From: Melittangium boletus DSM 14713
Lineage (GTDB): Bacteria > Myxococcota > Myxococcia > Myxococcales > Myxococcaceae
Assembly: GCF_002305855.1 (NCBI RefSeq)
Contig: NZ_CP022163.1
Coordinates: 3,534,292 to 3,598,291, forward strand
Direction of reading: 5' to 3'
Length of the DNA: 64,000 nt
Shown: positions 1-10,877 of the stretch, in pieces
Numbering within the stretch: position 1 is the first letter of the stretch
Layout of the letters: each line of letters starts with the position of its first letter
Program-made: the position numbers and the translations under genes
The notes under the pieces: model-generated
The model's database searches: none
What the model was told of the DNA's origin: nothing
The model's input: only the letters and a program-made list of their open reading frames with translations

Positions 1-93
1 GAGAACATGGCCGCACCACACGTTCAAGAACTCCGCCAAGCAATCGATTCTCTTGGGGCCGCGTTCTCGTCCAAGGTGTTGTGGTTTCCGTGA
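1..93 (+). CDS. C-terminal end of an unidentified protein (5' truncated by window edge)
   Basis: Frame 1 is open from the first base of the window to a TGA at 91-93 and gives about 30 residues ending in KVLWFP. It looks like a natural protein tail that lies 28 bases before the pentapeptide gene on the same strand, so the two may form an operon. The fragment is too short to assign a family. The open frame could also be chance. Confidence 0.35.
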   Translation, partial: ENMAAPHVQELRQAIDSLGAAFSSKVLWFP

Positions 94-121
94 ACGACTG
101 TTCCGCCATGACATGTGTGAA

Positions 122-727
122 ATGAATTCAGAGTTTACCACGGCGCTAGGCCAGCACGCGGAGTGGTTGGCCTCCGAAGGACAGCGAGGGAAACGGCTCT
201 CCCTGGAAGACGCCGACTTGTCCACACTCGACCTCTCATCCATTGACTTGTCCGAGGCGGAGCTTCCTGGAGCCCGCTTGGATGGATGCAACCTGAGCAT
301 GACGAAGTTTTATGGCGCCAATCTGGCGTCCACATCGTGCGTCCAGGCGAACCTCGCCAACGCGCAACTCGCCAAAGCAAACCTGGACCATACGGTGCTC
401 AGGAGCGCCGTCCTCATCCAGGCGAAGGCGCTTCGAGCCAGTTTCTACGAAGCGGACCTTCATGGAGCCGACCTTCAAGGCGCGGACCTCCGTGGCGCCT
501 ACCTTGCCAGCGCCAATCTGGAGTCCTCGAATCTCCGAGGCGCGCACCTTGAAGGTGCAGTCCTTCATGGAGCACGCCTTTCTGGTGCCGACCTGCGCGG
601 CGCCACGGGTGTACAGAAGGTCCAAGCATCCTGGATCGACCTTGGCAGTGCGGGCGCGCCCGCTCGAATCGAGGGCGAGGCGCTTCTCTCATGGCTGGCC
701 CATGCCACGACCTGCGTCACCGGATGA
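122..727 (+). CDS. Pentapeptide-repeat protein
   Basis: About 201 residues. A non-repeat N-terminus is followed from about residue 30 by runs of the A(D/N)LXX pentapeptide, for example GADLQGADLRGAYLASANL, which fold into a right-handed quadrilateral beta-helix in this family. No signal peptide or membrane segment is visible, so it is probably cytoplasmic. In-frame ATGs lie at 53, 113 and 122. I chose 122 because the sequence before it is arginine-rich and unlike the protein, and because it begins after the stop of the preceding open frame. Family roles range from gyrase-protecting DNA mimicry to type VI effector accessory functions, and nothing here decides between them. The gene is convergent with the AT-hook-like gene. 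Confidence 0.85.
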   Translation: MNSEFTTALGQHAEWLASEGQRGKRLSLEDADLSTLDLSSIDLSEAELPGARLDGCNLSMTKFYGANLASTSCVQANLANAQLAKANLDHTVLRSAVLIQAKALRASFYEADLHGADLQGADLRGAYLASANLESSNLRGAHLEGAVLHGARLSGADLRGATGVQKVQASWIDLGSAGAPARIEGEALLSWLAHATTCVTG

Positions 728-825
728 AGAAGTCCGTGCCTAACTGGAGTCAGGGCGCGGCACGGCCCGGAGCCCCGCGAGGGGTCCAGGCCGGTGGGTA
801 CCTCGGCTCAGCAAATGAGGACGGC

Positions 826-1350
826 TCAGGCCGCCTCGGAGCGGACCGGCACGGGGGGCGCGGGGCGCACGGGGGCCGTGGCCGGCTCCGGAGCCGTGGC
901 GGCCGCCTCGGGCGCGCTGCCGTCGGCGAACAGCGGAGCGCTCGGACGGGACTTCGGCGGACGGCCCCGGCGGCGCGGCGCGGTCTCGTCATTCTGGGAC
1001 GCCTCCACCGCGCTCGACTCCGAGCGCACGCCCCTCTTGGGCAGGGTGATGGCCTCCACCTTCATGCTCAAGTCGATGTCCTCCTCGGCGAACACGCGCG
1101 CGTACGCCAGCGCCCGCTGGCCCTTCTGCAACAGCGCGTCCTGGCTGTCGGCCAGCGCCAGACGGGCCGCCTCCAGCGCCGCCTGCGCGCGCGCCACCGC
1201 CTCGGCCTGCGCCCGCACCCGGCCCGCCGCCTCTTCCAACACCTCCGTGTCCACGTCCGGGAACTTCACCTCGGACAGCTCCGTGGAGAACACCTCGAGC
1301 AGCGCCCGCATCGCGGGAGAGATGGGATCGTTTTCCGTCGCGTCGAACAT
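826..1350 (-). CDS. Coiled-coil protein with C-terminal AT-hook-like motif
   Basis: 174 residues starting at the ATG at 1350 (MFDATENDPISP). An acidic N-terminus is followed by an Ala/Glu/Arg-rich helical stretch (about residues 38-95) likely to form a coiled coil. The basic sequence RRRGRPPKSRPS near residue 130 matches the AT-hook core (RGRP flanked by basic residues). The tail is Ala/Pro-rich and low complexity. AT hooks bind the minor groove of AT-rich DNA, so a nucleoid or regulator-partner role is an inference. Upstream reading to 1518 is open but compositionally unlike the protein. No known family was recognised. Confidence 0.7.
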   Translation of the reverse strand: MFDATENDPISPAMRALLEVFSTELSEVKFPDVDTEVLEEAAGRVRAQAEAVARAQAALEAARLALADSQDALLQKGQRALAYARVFAEEDIDLSMKVEAITLPKRGVRSESSAVEASQNDETAPRRRGRPPKSRPSAPLFADGSAPEAAATAPEPATAPVRPAPPVPVRSEAA

Positions 1351-1548
1351 GGTGGGGGCTTCCTCTTCGCGTACCGCGTGATGCCCCTTTATCTGCACGG
1401 ATGTGCAGTGCCGCGCAAGGGGGTCCGCCCCGAGGCCGATTTGTCGGCCCCGCGCCGCGCTCGCCCGCCTGTCCTCCAGCGGTGCGAGGCACGCCTGACC
1501 GGTCAAGTGGTGCCACACTCCCTACATCTGGGGTCGCGGAGCGCCCGC

Positions 1549-2655
1549 CTAGTCCACGCGCACCAGGTCCACGCTCTTCACGCCCTGGGCGGGGTCCACG
1601 TTCACGACGAGGTAGTGTCGGCCGATGCCGTCGAACTGCTCGGGGATGGAGCCGCCCCCCCCGGAGATGAAGGCGGGGATGCCCGCGTTGGAGAACGAAT
1701 AGTACGAGTGCACGTGGCCGTAGATCGTCAGGTCCACGCCCCCGCGCGCCAGCTTGCCCAGGATCGACGCGGCCTCGTTGCGGCTGTTGAAGGCGCCGTT
1801 GCGCACGCCGATGGGGTCCACCAAGGGAATGTGCGTGCCCAGGATATGCACGCCGTCCTTCCCCTCCGCGAGCCAGCCGTCCAGGGCCTCCACGGCGAGC
1901 GGATCCAACGAGCCGTTGCCCGAGTCGATCATCGTGAAGTGCGCGCCCTGGAAGGTGAAGTGCAGGTTGCCCCGGCCGTAGTAGTCCTGGTAGCGCGGGT
2001 CCGGATTGAAGAGCTCGTGGTTGCCCAGCGTGGCGAACAGGGGGATGCGCGAGTCGAGCAGCCGGGACTCGAACTCCTCCAACTGCTCGACGGTGCCCGA
2101 CTGGGTGAGGTCTCCCGAGAAGAAGATGAAGCGCAGCGAGGGGTCGGCGTTGATGTGCTGGTAGATGTCGCCCACGCGGGGCAGGGCCTCCTGCACGTCC
2201 GCGAGCGCCACGAAGCGAAACGGCGTGGGCTGCTCCCACCCGGGAGAACCCACGGTGAGCCGGGCCTCGCCGCCCACGGGCAGCGTCACCCGCCACGTCT
2301 TCACGGTGGAGCGGTCACCTGGAGGGGACAGGGACTCGACGGGCAGGGGCACCCCGCCCGCGCTCGCCGTCAGCTCGGCGTCCGGCATGGCGTTGCGCAC
2401 CACCACCGTCCACACCGGCGTGGCGCCCTCCGAGGACACCGCGCGCAGGTGGAACGCGGGGGCCGAGCCCCACAGCGTCAATGTGCCGCCCTGGGCCTGG
2501 CGCACCACGGCCAGTCCCTGCTCCACGGTGAAGGCCACGCCCCCGGCCTCCGCCTGGCCCACTTGCAGATCCTTGAGGGCGCGCTCCTCGGCGGGGCGCA
2601 TACAGCCCACGCTCAAGGCCACGAGCCCTCCGGCGATCCAACCCCTGTGCCTCAC
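1549..2655 (-). CDS. Metallophosphoesterase lipoprotein
   Basis: About 368 residues. The N-terminus has a short hydrophobic segment ending in LSVGC, a lipobox, so it is probably a lipoprotein. After a beta-rich N-terminal domain, a calcineurin-like phosphoesterase domain occupies about residues 140-365, with SGDLTQSG, the GNHE motif, GTHIPL and GHVHSYYS supplying metal ligands. The first ligand motif, usually DxH, reads DVQ here. I chose the GTG at 2653-2655 because it overlaps the TGA of the upstream gene (GTGA), suggesting translational coupling; an ATG at 2670 is the alternative. The substrate is unknown; the family includes phosphatases, nucleotidases and phosphodiesterases. Confidence 0.85.
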   Translation of the reverse strand: MRHRGWIAGGLVALSVGCMRPAEERALKDLQVGQAEAGGVAFTVEQGLAVVRQAQGGTLTLWGSAPAFHLRAVSSEGATPVWTVVVRNAMPDAELTASAGGVPLPVESLSPPGDRSTVKTWRVTLPVGGEARLTVGSPGWEQPTPFRFVALADVQEALPRVGDIYQHINADPSLRFIFFSGDLTQSGTVEQLEEFESRLLDSRIPLFATLGNHELFNPDPRYQDYYGRGNLHFTFQGAHFTMIDSGNGSLDPLAVEALDGWLAEGKDGVHILGTHIPLVDPIGVRNGAFNSRNEAASILGKLARGGVDLTIYGHVHSYYSFSNAGIPAFISGGGGSIPEQFDGIGRHYLVVNVDPAQGVKSVDLVRVD

Positions 2656-3794
2656 GTGCCACCTCCCCACGCGTAGATGAGCGACACACGGCCCACCAGG
2701 GCCGAGCCCGTCTGGAGCTCCGCGGAGACCCCCCAGGGGCCCGCGACCAGCGCGCGCGCCCTCAGCCCCAAAAAGCCCGGCACCCCCGCGCCGCCCCGGA
2801 TGCCTCCGGCGAAGTCATCCTTGCGGTGGTCGTAATAGAGGAGTGCTTCTCCCCGGAAGGGGCCTCCGCGTCCCAGGTACACCCCAAAGCCGAAGGTGAA
2901 CAGCAGTTGCTGCGAGAGCCGGTCGTCGAAGACGTCCGGGTACGCATAGCGCTGCACCGACATGCCCACGCCCATCTCCGTGAAGGAGCCCGCGAGCCGG
3001 GAGCCCAGGCGCACCAGGTCATAACGGCCGCGCAGGAAGAACTCGCCGCCGCCCAGGGTGAAGCCCTCGGCGGGGTAGCGGTGCACGAGCGCGGCGGCCT
3101 CCACGTCCAGCGCCGAGCCCTGGGCCCCCAGCCGGGCGCCCTCGGGGGCGCCCACGAGCCGGTACGCCCCGCCCACGCGCATGCGAAGGTTGTCCTCGCC
3201 GGGCGCCCACTGGACTCCGGCGTCCACGCGCACGCGCGCCAGTCTTGCCCGCGCGCCCGCCGACACGAAGTGCCGGTAGGAGAAGGACGGGTCCGACACG
3301 TGCTGGTAGCCCAGGTCCACTTCCAACCGGGGCAGGTGGAGGGCCGGTGTGCCCGGCGAGAAGGTAGGGGACACGGCCGCGTAGAGGTTGGACAGCAGGG
3401 AGACGGAGGCGAGGCCTACGCCGGCGAGCGTCACCGCGTACAGCGGGCCGATGATGTGGCGGGACGCACCCGTCAGCGCGATGGGCACGCCCCCCGCGGC
3501 CAACAACCCGAGCCCCGTGCCCTCCAGGAGGAAGAGGCGGCCGGCCAGCGTGGAGTCCCCGGCGGTGAGGGAGCCGAGTCCATGCAGCATCAGGCCCGGC
3601 ACCACCGACACGACCGCGGGCAGGGCCCGGAAGGGAGGCCGCTCCTCGGCAGCCGCCTGGAGGGGAATATCCGCCTGTTCGGGCGCCTCGGGCGCCTCGG
3701 GTGGCGAGGCCAGGGCCCGCCCCGCCCACAGCCCCAGGACGAGGCCGCCCGTCCTCCACCCCGCCAGCCATCTCGCTCGCCGCTGTGTCGTCAC
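2652..3794 (-). CDS. Putative outer-membrane/beta-barrel-like protein with signal peptide
   Basis: 380 residues. A twin-arginine-containing basic start followed by a hydrophobic stretch ending in RALASPPE looks like a cleavable signal peptide. Residues about 60-150 hold two or three hydrophobic segments (the LMLHGLGSL and AGVGLASVSLLSNLYAAV regions). The C-terminal 220 residues alternate hydrophobic and polar residues, with strands such as LEVDLGYQHVSD and FTFGFGVYLGRGGP, as in barrel strands. No Pfam family was recognised. Its stop overlaps the start of the phosphoesterase lipoprotein, so the two are probably made together at the cell envelope. Confidence 0.7.
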   Translation of the reverse strand: MTTQRRARWLAGWRTGGLVLGLWAGRALASPPEAPEAPEQADIPLQAAAEERPPFRALPAVVSVVPGLMLHGLGSLTAGDSTLAGRLFLLEGTGLGLLAAGGVPIALTGASRHIIGPLYAVTLAGVGLASVSLLSNLYAAVSPTFSPGTPALHLPRLEVDLGYQHVSDPSFSYRHFVSAGARARLARVRVDAGVQWAPGEDNLRMRVGGAYRLVGAPEGARLGAQGSALDVEAAALVHRYPAEGFTLGGGEFFLRGRYDLVRLGSRLAGSFTEMGVGMSVQRYAYPDVFDDRLSQQLLFTFGFGVYLGRGGPFRGEALLYYDHRKDDFAGGIRGGAGVPGFLGLRARALVAGPWGVSAELQTGSALVGRVSLIYAWGGGT

Positions 3795-3900
3795 GCGTGT
3801 GCCGCCCCTCCCGGGCCCACGTCATCGGGTCCGGCCCCAGGATAGACCTTTGCCTCGCGGCATTCCCGCCCAACCCGCACCATGGTAGCTACCCGGCCCC

Positions 3901-4728
3901 GTGCCATATCCCTCCGAGCAGAGCGCCCCAACCGGACTCCGGGCACGGCTGCACACCATCATCTTCGAGTCGGACACGCCGGCGGGGCGGGCCTTCGATG
4001 TGGGGCTCTTGTGGGCCATCGTGCTCAGCGTCCTGGCGGTGATGCTGGAGAGCGTGGAGGCCATCCGTCTCCAGTACGGGGAGGCCATCCGCGTCCTCGA
4101 GTGGTGCTTCACCGGGCTGTTCGCGTTGGAATATGGCCTGCGGCTCGTGTCGGTGCAGCGGCCGCTGCGCTACGCCCTGAGCTTCTTCGGCCTGGTGGAC
4201 CTGATGGCCATCCTGCCGTCGCTCCTGAGCCTGATGCTGCCCGGCATGCAGTCCCTGCTGGTGGTGCGGGTGCTGCGGCTGCTGCGCGTCTTCCGCGTGC
4301 TCAAGCTGGCCAGCTTCCTCGGGCAGGCGGACGTGCTGCTCACCGCGCTGCGCGCCAGCCGGCAGAAGATCATCGTCTTCCTCGGGGCGGTGCTGAGCAC
4401 CGTCGTCATCATGGGCGCGGTGATGTACCAGGTGGAGGGAGCGCCCAATGGCTTCGACAGCATTCCCCGGGGGATGTACTGGGCCGTCGTGACGATGACC
4501 ACGGTGGGCTATGGGGATCTCGCGCCCAAGACGGTTCCGGGGCAGTTCATCGCCTCGGTGTTGATGATCATGGGCTACGGCATCATCGCGGTGCCCACGG
4601 GCATCGTGTCCGTGGAACTCGCCCAGGCGACCCGGCAGGCCATTGATCCGCGCGCCTGCCCCGGTTGTGGCCTCCAGGGCCACGACCTGGACGCGGTTCA
4701 CTGCAAGCACTGCGGCGCCAGCCTCTGA
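3901..4728 (+). CDS. Voltage-sensor-type potassium channel with C-terminal zinc ribbon
   Basis: 275 residues from a GTG start. Six hydrophobic segments are visible. S4 is an arginine-spaced helix, RVLRLLRVFRVLK (about residues 122-134). The pore loop carries the K+ selectivity filter TTVGYGDLAPKT at about residues 200-211, and the following helix includes PTGIVSVEL. This is the ion-transport/Kch architecture, forming a tetrameric inner-membrane channel. The tail has paired cysteines (CPGC and CKHCG, about residues 253-272) typical of a zinc ribbon, an uncommon addition that may sense metal or redox state or mediate assembly (inference). It is transcribed divergently from the preceding envelope genes. 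Confidence 0.92.
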   Translation: MPYPSEQSAPTGLRARLHTIIFESDTPAGRAFDVGLLWAIVLSVLAVMLESVEAIRLQYGEAIRVLEWCFTGLFALEYGLRLVSVQRPLRYALSFFGLVDLMAILPSLLSLMLPGMQSLLVVRVLRLLRVFRVLKLASFLGQADVLLTALRASRQKIIVFLGAVLSTVVIMGAVMYQVEGAPNGFDSIPRGMYWAVVTMTTVGYGDLAPKTVPGQFIASVLMIMGYGIIAVPTGIVSVELAQATRQAIDPRACPGCGLQGHDLDAVHCKHCGASL

Positions 4729-4804
4729 GCGCGAGGCGGGCGGGGTCGGCGGGGCTCCCACCCGGTCCGGATTCGGGGATGGTGTGCCCGCTCCGAGGCG
4801 GAGT

Positions 4805-7390
4805 ATGCTGGGCCTCCCGTCCATCTCCTCCAACAACGCGACGCGCAACGTGGCCCCCAACGCAGCCCAGGAGTTTGGCAAGTACGAACTGGTGTCGAAG
4901 CTCGCCGCGGGCGGGATGGCGGTCACCTACCGCGCGCGCATGAGGGGGGCCGCGGGGGTGACCAAGCCGGTGGTCATCAAGCAGATCCTCCCCCACTTCG
5001 CCGACGAGCCCGCGTTCGTGGAGATGTTCGTCAGCGAGGCGCGGGTGGCCGCGGCGCTCACCCACGGCAACATCGCCCAGGTCTTCGACTTCGGGGAGAT
5101 CGACGGCCAGTACTTCCTGGCCATGGAGTTCGTGCACGGCCAGCCCCTGTCCAAGCTGATGCGCCGCGCGCAGCGCATGGGCCTGCCGGGGCTGCCGGTG
5201 CCGCTGGCGCTGTATATCGCCTCGCAAATCTGTGACGGGCTGGACTACGCCCACCGGCACCGGGGCGAGGACGGCGAGCCCCTGGGGCTCGTGCACCGGG
5301 ACGTGTCCCCGGACAACGTGCTCATCTCCTACGAGGGCCAGGTCAAGGTCATCGACTTCGGCATCGCCAAGGCGACGAGCGTCGTGGAGACGCGCACCTC
5401 GCCCGGCACCCTCAAGGGCAAGTACCCGTACTTCTCCACCGAGCAGGCCCGGGGCGAGCAGGATCTGGACGCGCGCTCGGACACGTTCGCCGTGGGCGTG
5501 GTGCTCTACGAGATGCTGTGTGGCCGGCGCCCCTACGAGGGCGAGTTCGCCGTCGTGCTGCCGCGCCTGCTCGCGGGCGACTACCCCGCGCCCTCCGCGC
5601 TCAACCCGGCCATCACCCCCGAGCTGGAGGCGGTGATCGGCACGGCCATGGCGCTCGATCGCGGCGAGCGCTACCCCACCGCCCAGGCCTTCTCCGAGGC
5701 GCTGCGCGAGCAGCTCTACTCCTCCTGGCCGCGCTTCTCGCCGAGCCTGGTGGCGCAGTTGCTGGGCCACCTCTTCGCCGAGGACCTGGCCGTCGAGGGC
5801 CACCCTGTGGAGGTAACGCCTGGCTTCCTGGAGCAGTTCTCCGAGTGGAAGGCCTCCGGTGGAGCCGCGGGACGTCCGCCGGCGCCCCGCCCCGGCTCCA
5901 GCCCCGGCAGCGAGAGCGGCCGGACGGGGAGCAGTTCGGGCGTGCGCGCCCTCGCGATCCGGACTCCGCCCCCCGCGTCGCGAACCCGAACCTCGACCAC
6001 CGGGAACCTCCGTGCCGCGGGCTCCACCCCGGCCTCGGGACGCCGGGCGTCGAGCACGGGCGTGCCGCGCGCCCCCACGAACACCGAGAACCCCGTCACC
6101 CGGGTCGACGCGCAGCGCCCCCACGACACGCCCGTCGAGGTGCCCGCGCTCCCCGCCTCCGCCGAGCTGCGCCAGTCGCTGCGCGAGACGGAGCTGCGCG
6201 TCGCCGAGGTGACCGCCGAGCGGCGCAACCAGTGGCTGCTCCTCCTGGGCGTGCCCTTCGCGGCGCTGTTGCTCCTCGGCTTCCTCATCAGCCGTGTCAC
6301 CGGCTCCAAGGCGGACGCGTCCGAGGCCTTGCTCGTGAGTTCCCAGTGGATCCGCTCCACGCCGGCGGGCGCCACCGTGAAGATCGATGGCAAGGAGCTC
6401 CCAGAGCGCACGCCCCTCGTGGTGTCGGATCTCCCCCTCAAGAAGGCCTACACCCTTGAGATCTCCCGGGCCGGATACCGGCCGTGGAGCCAGGAGCGCA
6501 CCCCCCTGTCCGCCACGGGCGCCGAGCCTGAATTGAATGTGGCGCTCGAGCCGCTGCCGGGAGCGTCCATCGACCCGCTCCCCGCCGAGGCCACCGCCGC
6601 GTCCGCTCCGAGCGAGCCCGCGCCCGAGCCAGTGCCCACACCCGGCGCGCCGGATTCCTCGCGCCACGCGGTGGACTACCCGACGCGGCTGTTCGTGCTG
6701 CGCCCCCGACACAACGCCTTCCCGCTGAGCCAGTACGCCACGGCCTCCATCGAGCTCAACCCCGCGAAGAGCTACCTGGTCACCACCGACGGCGCCGCCT
6801 CCATGGCCCAGGGCAAGGGCGGAGCCACGGACCACCTCGCCTACTTCATCGAGGGCGATCACGTGTCGGTGGACGAGTCCTTCGGCGTGCTCGGCACGGG
6901 CTCGCGGACGTTCAAGGGCATCCGCCGGATGCACGTGTTCACGCTGGACGACGACCTGTCGGACAACAGCGGCACGGTGCGGGTGAAGTTCCAGCAGTCG
7001 CAGTGGATGGCGCCCCGGGTGCTCGCCTTCACCGCCGCGGAGGACGCGCTCGTGCTCAAGCCCGAGCACCAGTTCGTGCTGCGCGGCCTCAATCCGGAGG
7101 CCGTCTACCTGCTCACCGTGCGAGACGATGCCGCCGAGCTGGCCTCGGGGCCGGGCGGACGCGTCCACCGGGCGCTGTGCGTGGAGAGCAGCCAGAAGTC
7201 CGCCCGGCGCACGCCTCGCCTCCTCGAGTCAGGCAAGCGCGTTCAGATCACCGGCGCGGACACCTTGCGGTGTACCTTTCCCGACACCCGCCTGGAGGAC
7301 AACCAGGGGGCCTTCGAGGTGGACATCGTCGATGTGACCCCCATGTCGAGGCAGGAACGAGCGGCGGCGCTTCGTGGCGAGACGCGTTGA
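4805..7390 (+). CDS. Membrane serine/threonine protein kinase with PEGA domain
   Basis: 861 residues. I chose the ATG at 4805 because a GAGGCGGAG ribosome-binding site precedes it. The kinase domain covers about residues 20-300: glycine loop KLAAGGMAVTY, ion-pair lysine in PVVIKQ, catalytic loop HRDVSPDN, and DFG in VIDFGIAK. The usual SPEQ after the activation segment reads STEQ. A Pro/Ser/Arg-rich linker leads to one membrane helix (WLLLLGVPFAALLLLGFL, about 477-494) and a PEGA-type domain (about 515-585, STPAGATVKIDGKELPERTP). The remaining roughly 250 residues are a periplasmic or outer-facing domain I do not recognise. It is probably a Pkn-type receptor kinase linking the envelope to cytoplasmic phosphorylation. 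Confidence 0.93.
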   Translation: MLGLPSISSNNATRNVAPNAAQEFGKYELVSKLAAGGMAVTYRARMRGAAGVTKPVVIKQILPHFADEPAFVEMFVSEARVAAALTHGNIAQVFDFGEIDGQYFLAMEFVHGQPLSKLMRRAQRMGLPGLPVPLALYIASQICDGLDYAHRHRGEDGEPLGLVHRDVSPDNVLISYEGQVKVIDFGIAKATSVVETRTSPGTLKGKYPYFSTEQARGEQDLDARSDTFAVGVVLYEMLCGRRPYEGEFAVVLPRLLAGDYPAPSALNPAITPELEAVIGTAMALDRGERYPTAQAFSEALREQLYSSWPRFSPSLVAQLLGHLFAEDLAVEGHPVEVTPGFLEQFSEWKASGGAAGRPPAPRPGSSPGSESGRTGSSSGVRALAIRTPPPASRTRTSTTGNLRAAGSTPASGRRASSTGVPRAPTNTENPVTRVDAQRPHDTPVEVPALPASAELRQSLRETELRVAEVTAERRNQWLLLLGVPFAALLLLGFLISRVTGSKADASEALLVSSQWIRSTPAGATVKIDGKELPERTPLVVSDLPLKKAYTLEISRAGYRPWSQERTPLSATGAEPELNVALEPLPGASIDPLPAEATAASAPSEPAPEPVPTPGAPDSSRHAVDYPTRLFVLRPRHNAFPLSQYATASIELNPAKSYLVTTDGAASMAQGKGGATDHLAYFIEGDHVSVDESFGVLGTGSRTFKGIRRMHVFTLDDDLSDNSGTVRVKFQQSQWMAPRVLAFTAAEDALVLKPEHQFVLRGLNPEAVYLLTVRDDAAELASGPGGRVHRALCVESSQKSARRTPRLLESGKRVQITGADTLRCTFPDTRLEDNQGAFEVDIVDVTPMSRQERAAALRGETR

Positions 7391-7735
7391 GCTCATAACA
7401 GTTGACCCCGAAACAGTTATAGGGGAAGAATCGGTGACGACGGTAAGCGGAACACCCGCTGACGCATCGCTCTCTTCTCCGTTCCGCCAGTAACCGGGCA
7501 CGGAGCGCCGCGAGTCAGGCGCCGGAAGTGATGCATACTCTCAGTGTCAGAGCCCGAACAGCAGAGGGCTCCTCCAGTGTGAAGACTTCCTTCCGTAAGG
7601 GCCAGGCCGCGGCGGAGTGGCGGCAGGGTTCAACAAGGACGGGAAAGGCCAGTGGGCGCGGCGCCGAGCATGGCACCGGGCCCACTGGTCTTTTGGGGGT
7701 ACGGCAACCCGGCGGACGAGCCGCCGGGTGGCGGC
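7391..7735. other. Intergenic region with hairpins between kinase and gyrB genes
   Basis: 345 bases without a convincing protein-coding frame. It contains GAGCCC/GGGCTC (7550-7555 with 7566-7571), a strong plus-strand terminator-like hairpin at 7649-7694, and the inverted repeat ACCCGGCGG/CCGCCGGGT at 7707-7729 just after the gyrB stop. A small structured RNA ending at the 7649-7694 hairpin is possible but unproven. Confidence 0.5.
7649..7694 (+). terminator. Rho-independent terminator-like hairpin
   Basis: Perfect 9-bp stem CCAGTGGGC (7649-7657) with GCCCACTGG (7680-7688), a GC-rich loop able to fold further, then TCTTTT (7689-7694). It would end plus-strand transcription from the kinase gene or from a small RNA in the 260-base gap. 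Confidence 0.6.
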
Positions 7736-10231
<2,496 letters not shown>

Positions 10232-10322
10232 CTACCATTGGAAGATACCCCGGACAAGAGTATGGAGAACACGCAAGGCATCGAAACCATTCACGAAACG
10301 CCTGGCGTGAAGAGTGATAACG

Positions 10323-10781
10323 CTACGCGTCGAGACGCGGGGGCGGCTTGCGCTCCTCCAGGGTGGCCGCCAGCTCGGCGTACGTGCTCCGGGAGGCGAA
10401 GAGATGGCGGGTGATGAGCACCCGCCCCCCCTCGTCCAGGAAGAGCCCCAGCACATCGCCCTTGGCGCCGATCCGGCGCACGCAGTCGATCTGCCCCCAG
10501 GACAACTGCAGCAGGGTGCCGGTGAAGGGACGCGCGAGCTCCACGCCCCGGGCGCTGAGGCTCACGCCCCAGCCAGGGCGGGGACGCAGGCGGTGCCAGG
10601 CGAAGGCGAAGGCGAGCATCAGTCCTCCGGTGAGGCCCGCCCGGGCCACGGCCAGGGGCGGATCGCCGAGGGACCGGGCATCGGCCAGGGCCCAGGCGCT
10701 GAGGATGGCGAGCACGCACGCGCCCAGGAAGAGCGCGCGTCGCGTGGGACGGGGATCGAAGGCGTAGAAGCGGGGCTCCAA
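10323..10781 (-). CDS. Small membrane protein, PH-like
   Basis: 152 residues with two hydrophobic segments near the N-terminus (about 15-35 and 48-66), then a soluble beta-rich part containing GVSLSARGVELARPFTGT and LSWGQIDCVRRI. That layout resembles bacterial PH-like (bPH) membrane proteins, but I do not see a decisive motif. It lies 133 bases upstream of gyrB on the same strand; a shared transcript is possible. It is divergent from the acetyltransferase gene. Confidence 0.7.
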   Translation of the reverse strand: MEPRFYAFDPRPTRRALFLGACVLAILSAWALADARSLGDPPLAVARAGLTGGLMLAFAFAWHRLRPRPGWGVSLSARGVELARPFTGTLLQLSWGQIDCVRRIGAKGDVLGLFLDEGGRVLITRHLFASRSTYAELAATLEERKPPPRLDA

Positions 10782-10877
10782 GCGGCGCCCACCCTACCCT
10801 TCCCGAAGGCCCACCGGGTATTTTCCCGCCACGCGCTGTCCACCCGCGAGCGCCCGGACGCACCCGGCGGGAAGCAC

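Noticed and set aside
7707..7729. Hairpin just after gyrB as a strong terminator
   Set aside because: The stem is good, but the minus-strand sequence after it has no U-tract; kept only as a note in the gap entry.
10314..10877. Extension of the GNAT gene to 10314
   Set aside because: The extension runs antisense through a real membrane protein gene and lacks GNAT character; the ATG at 10878 fits better.
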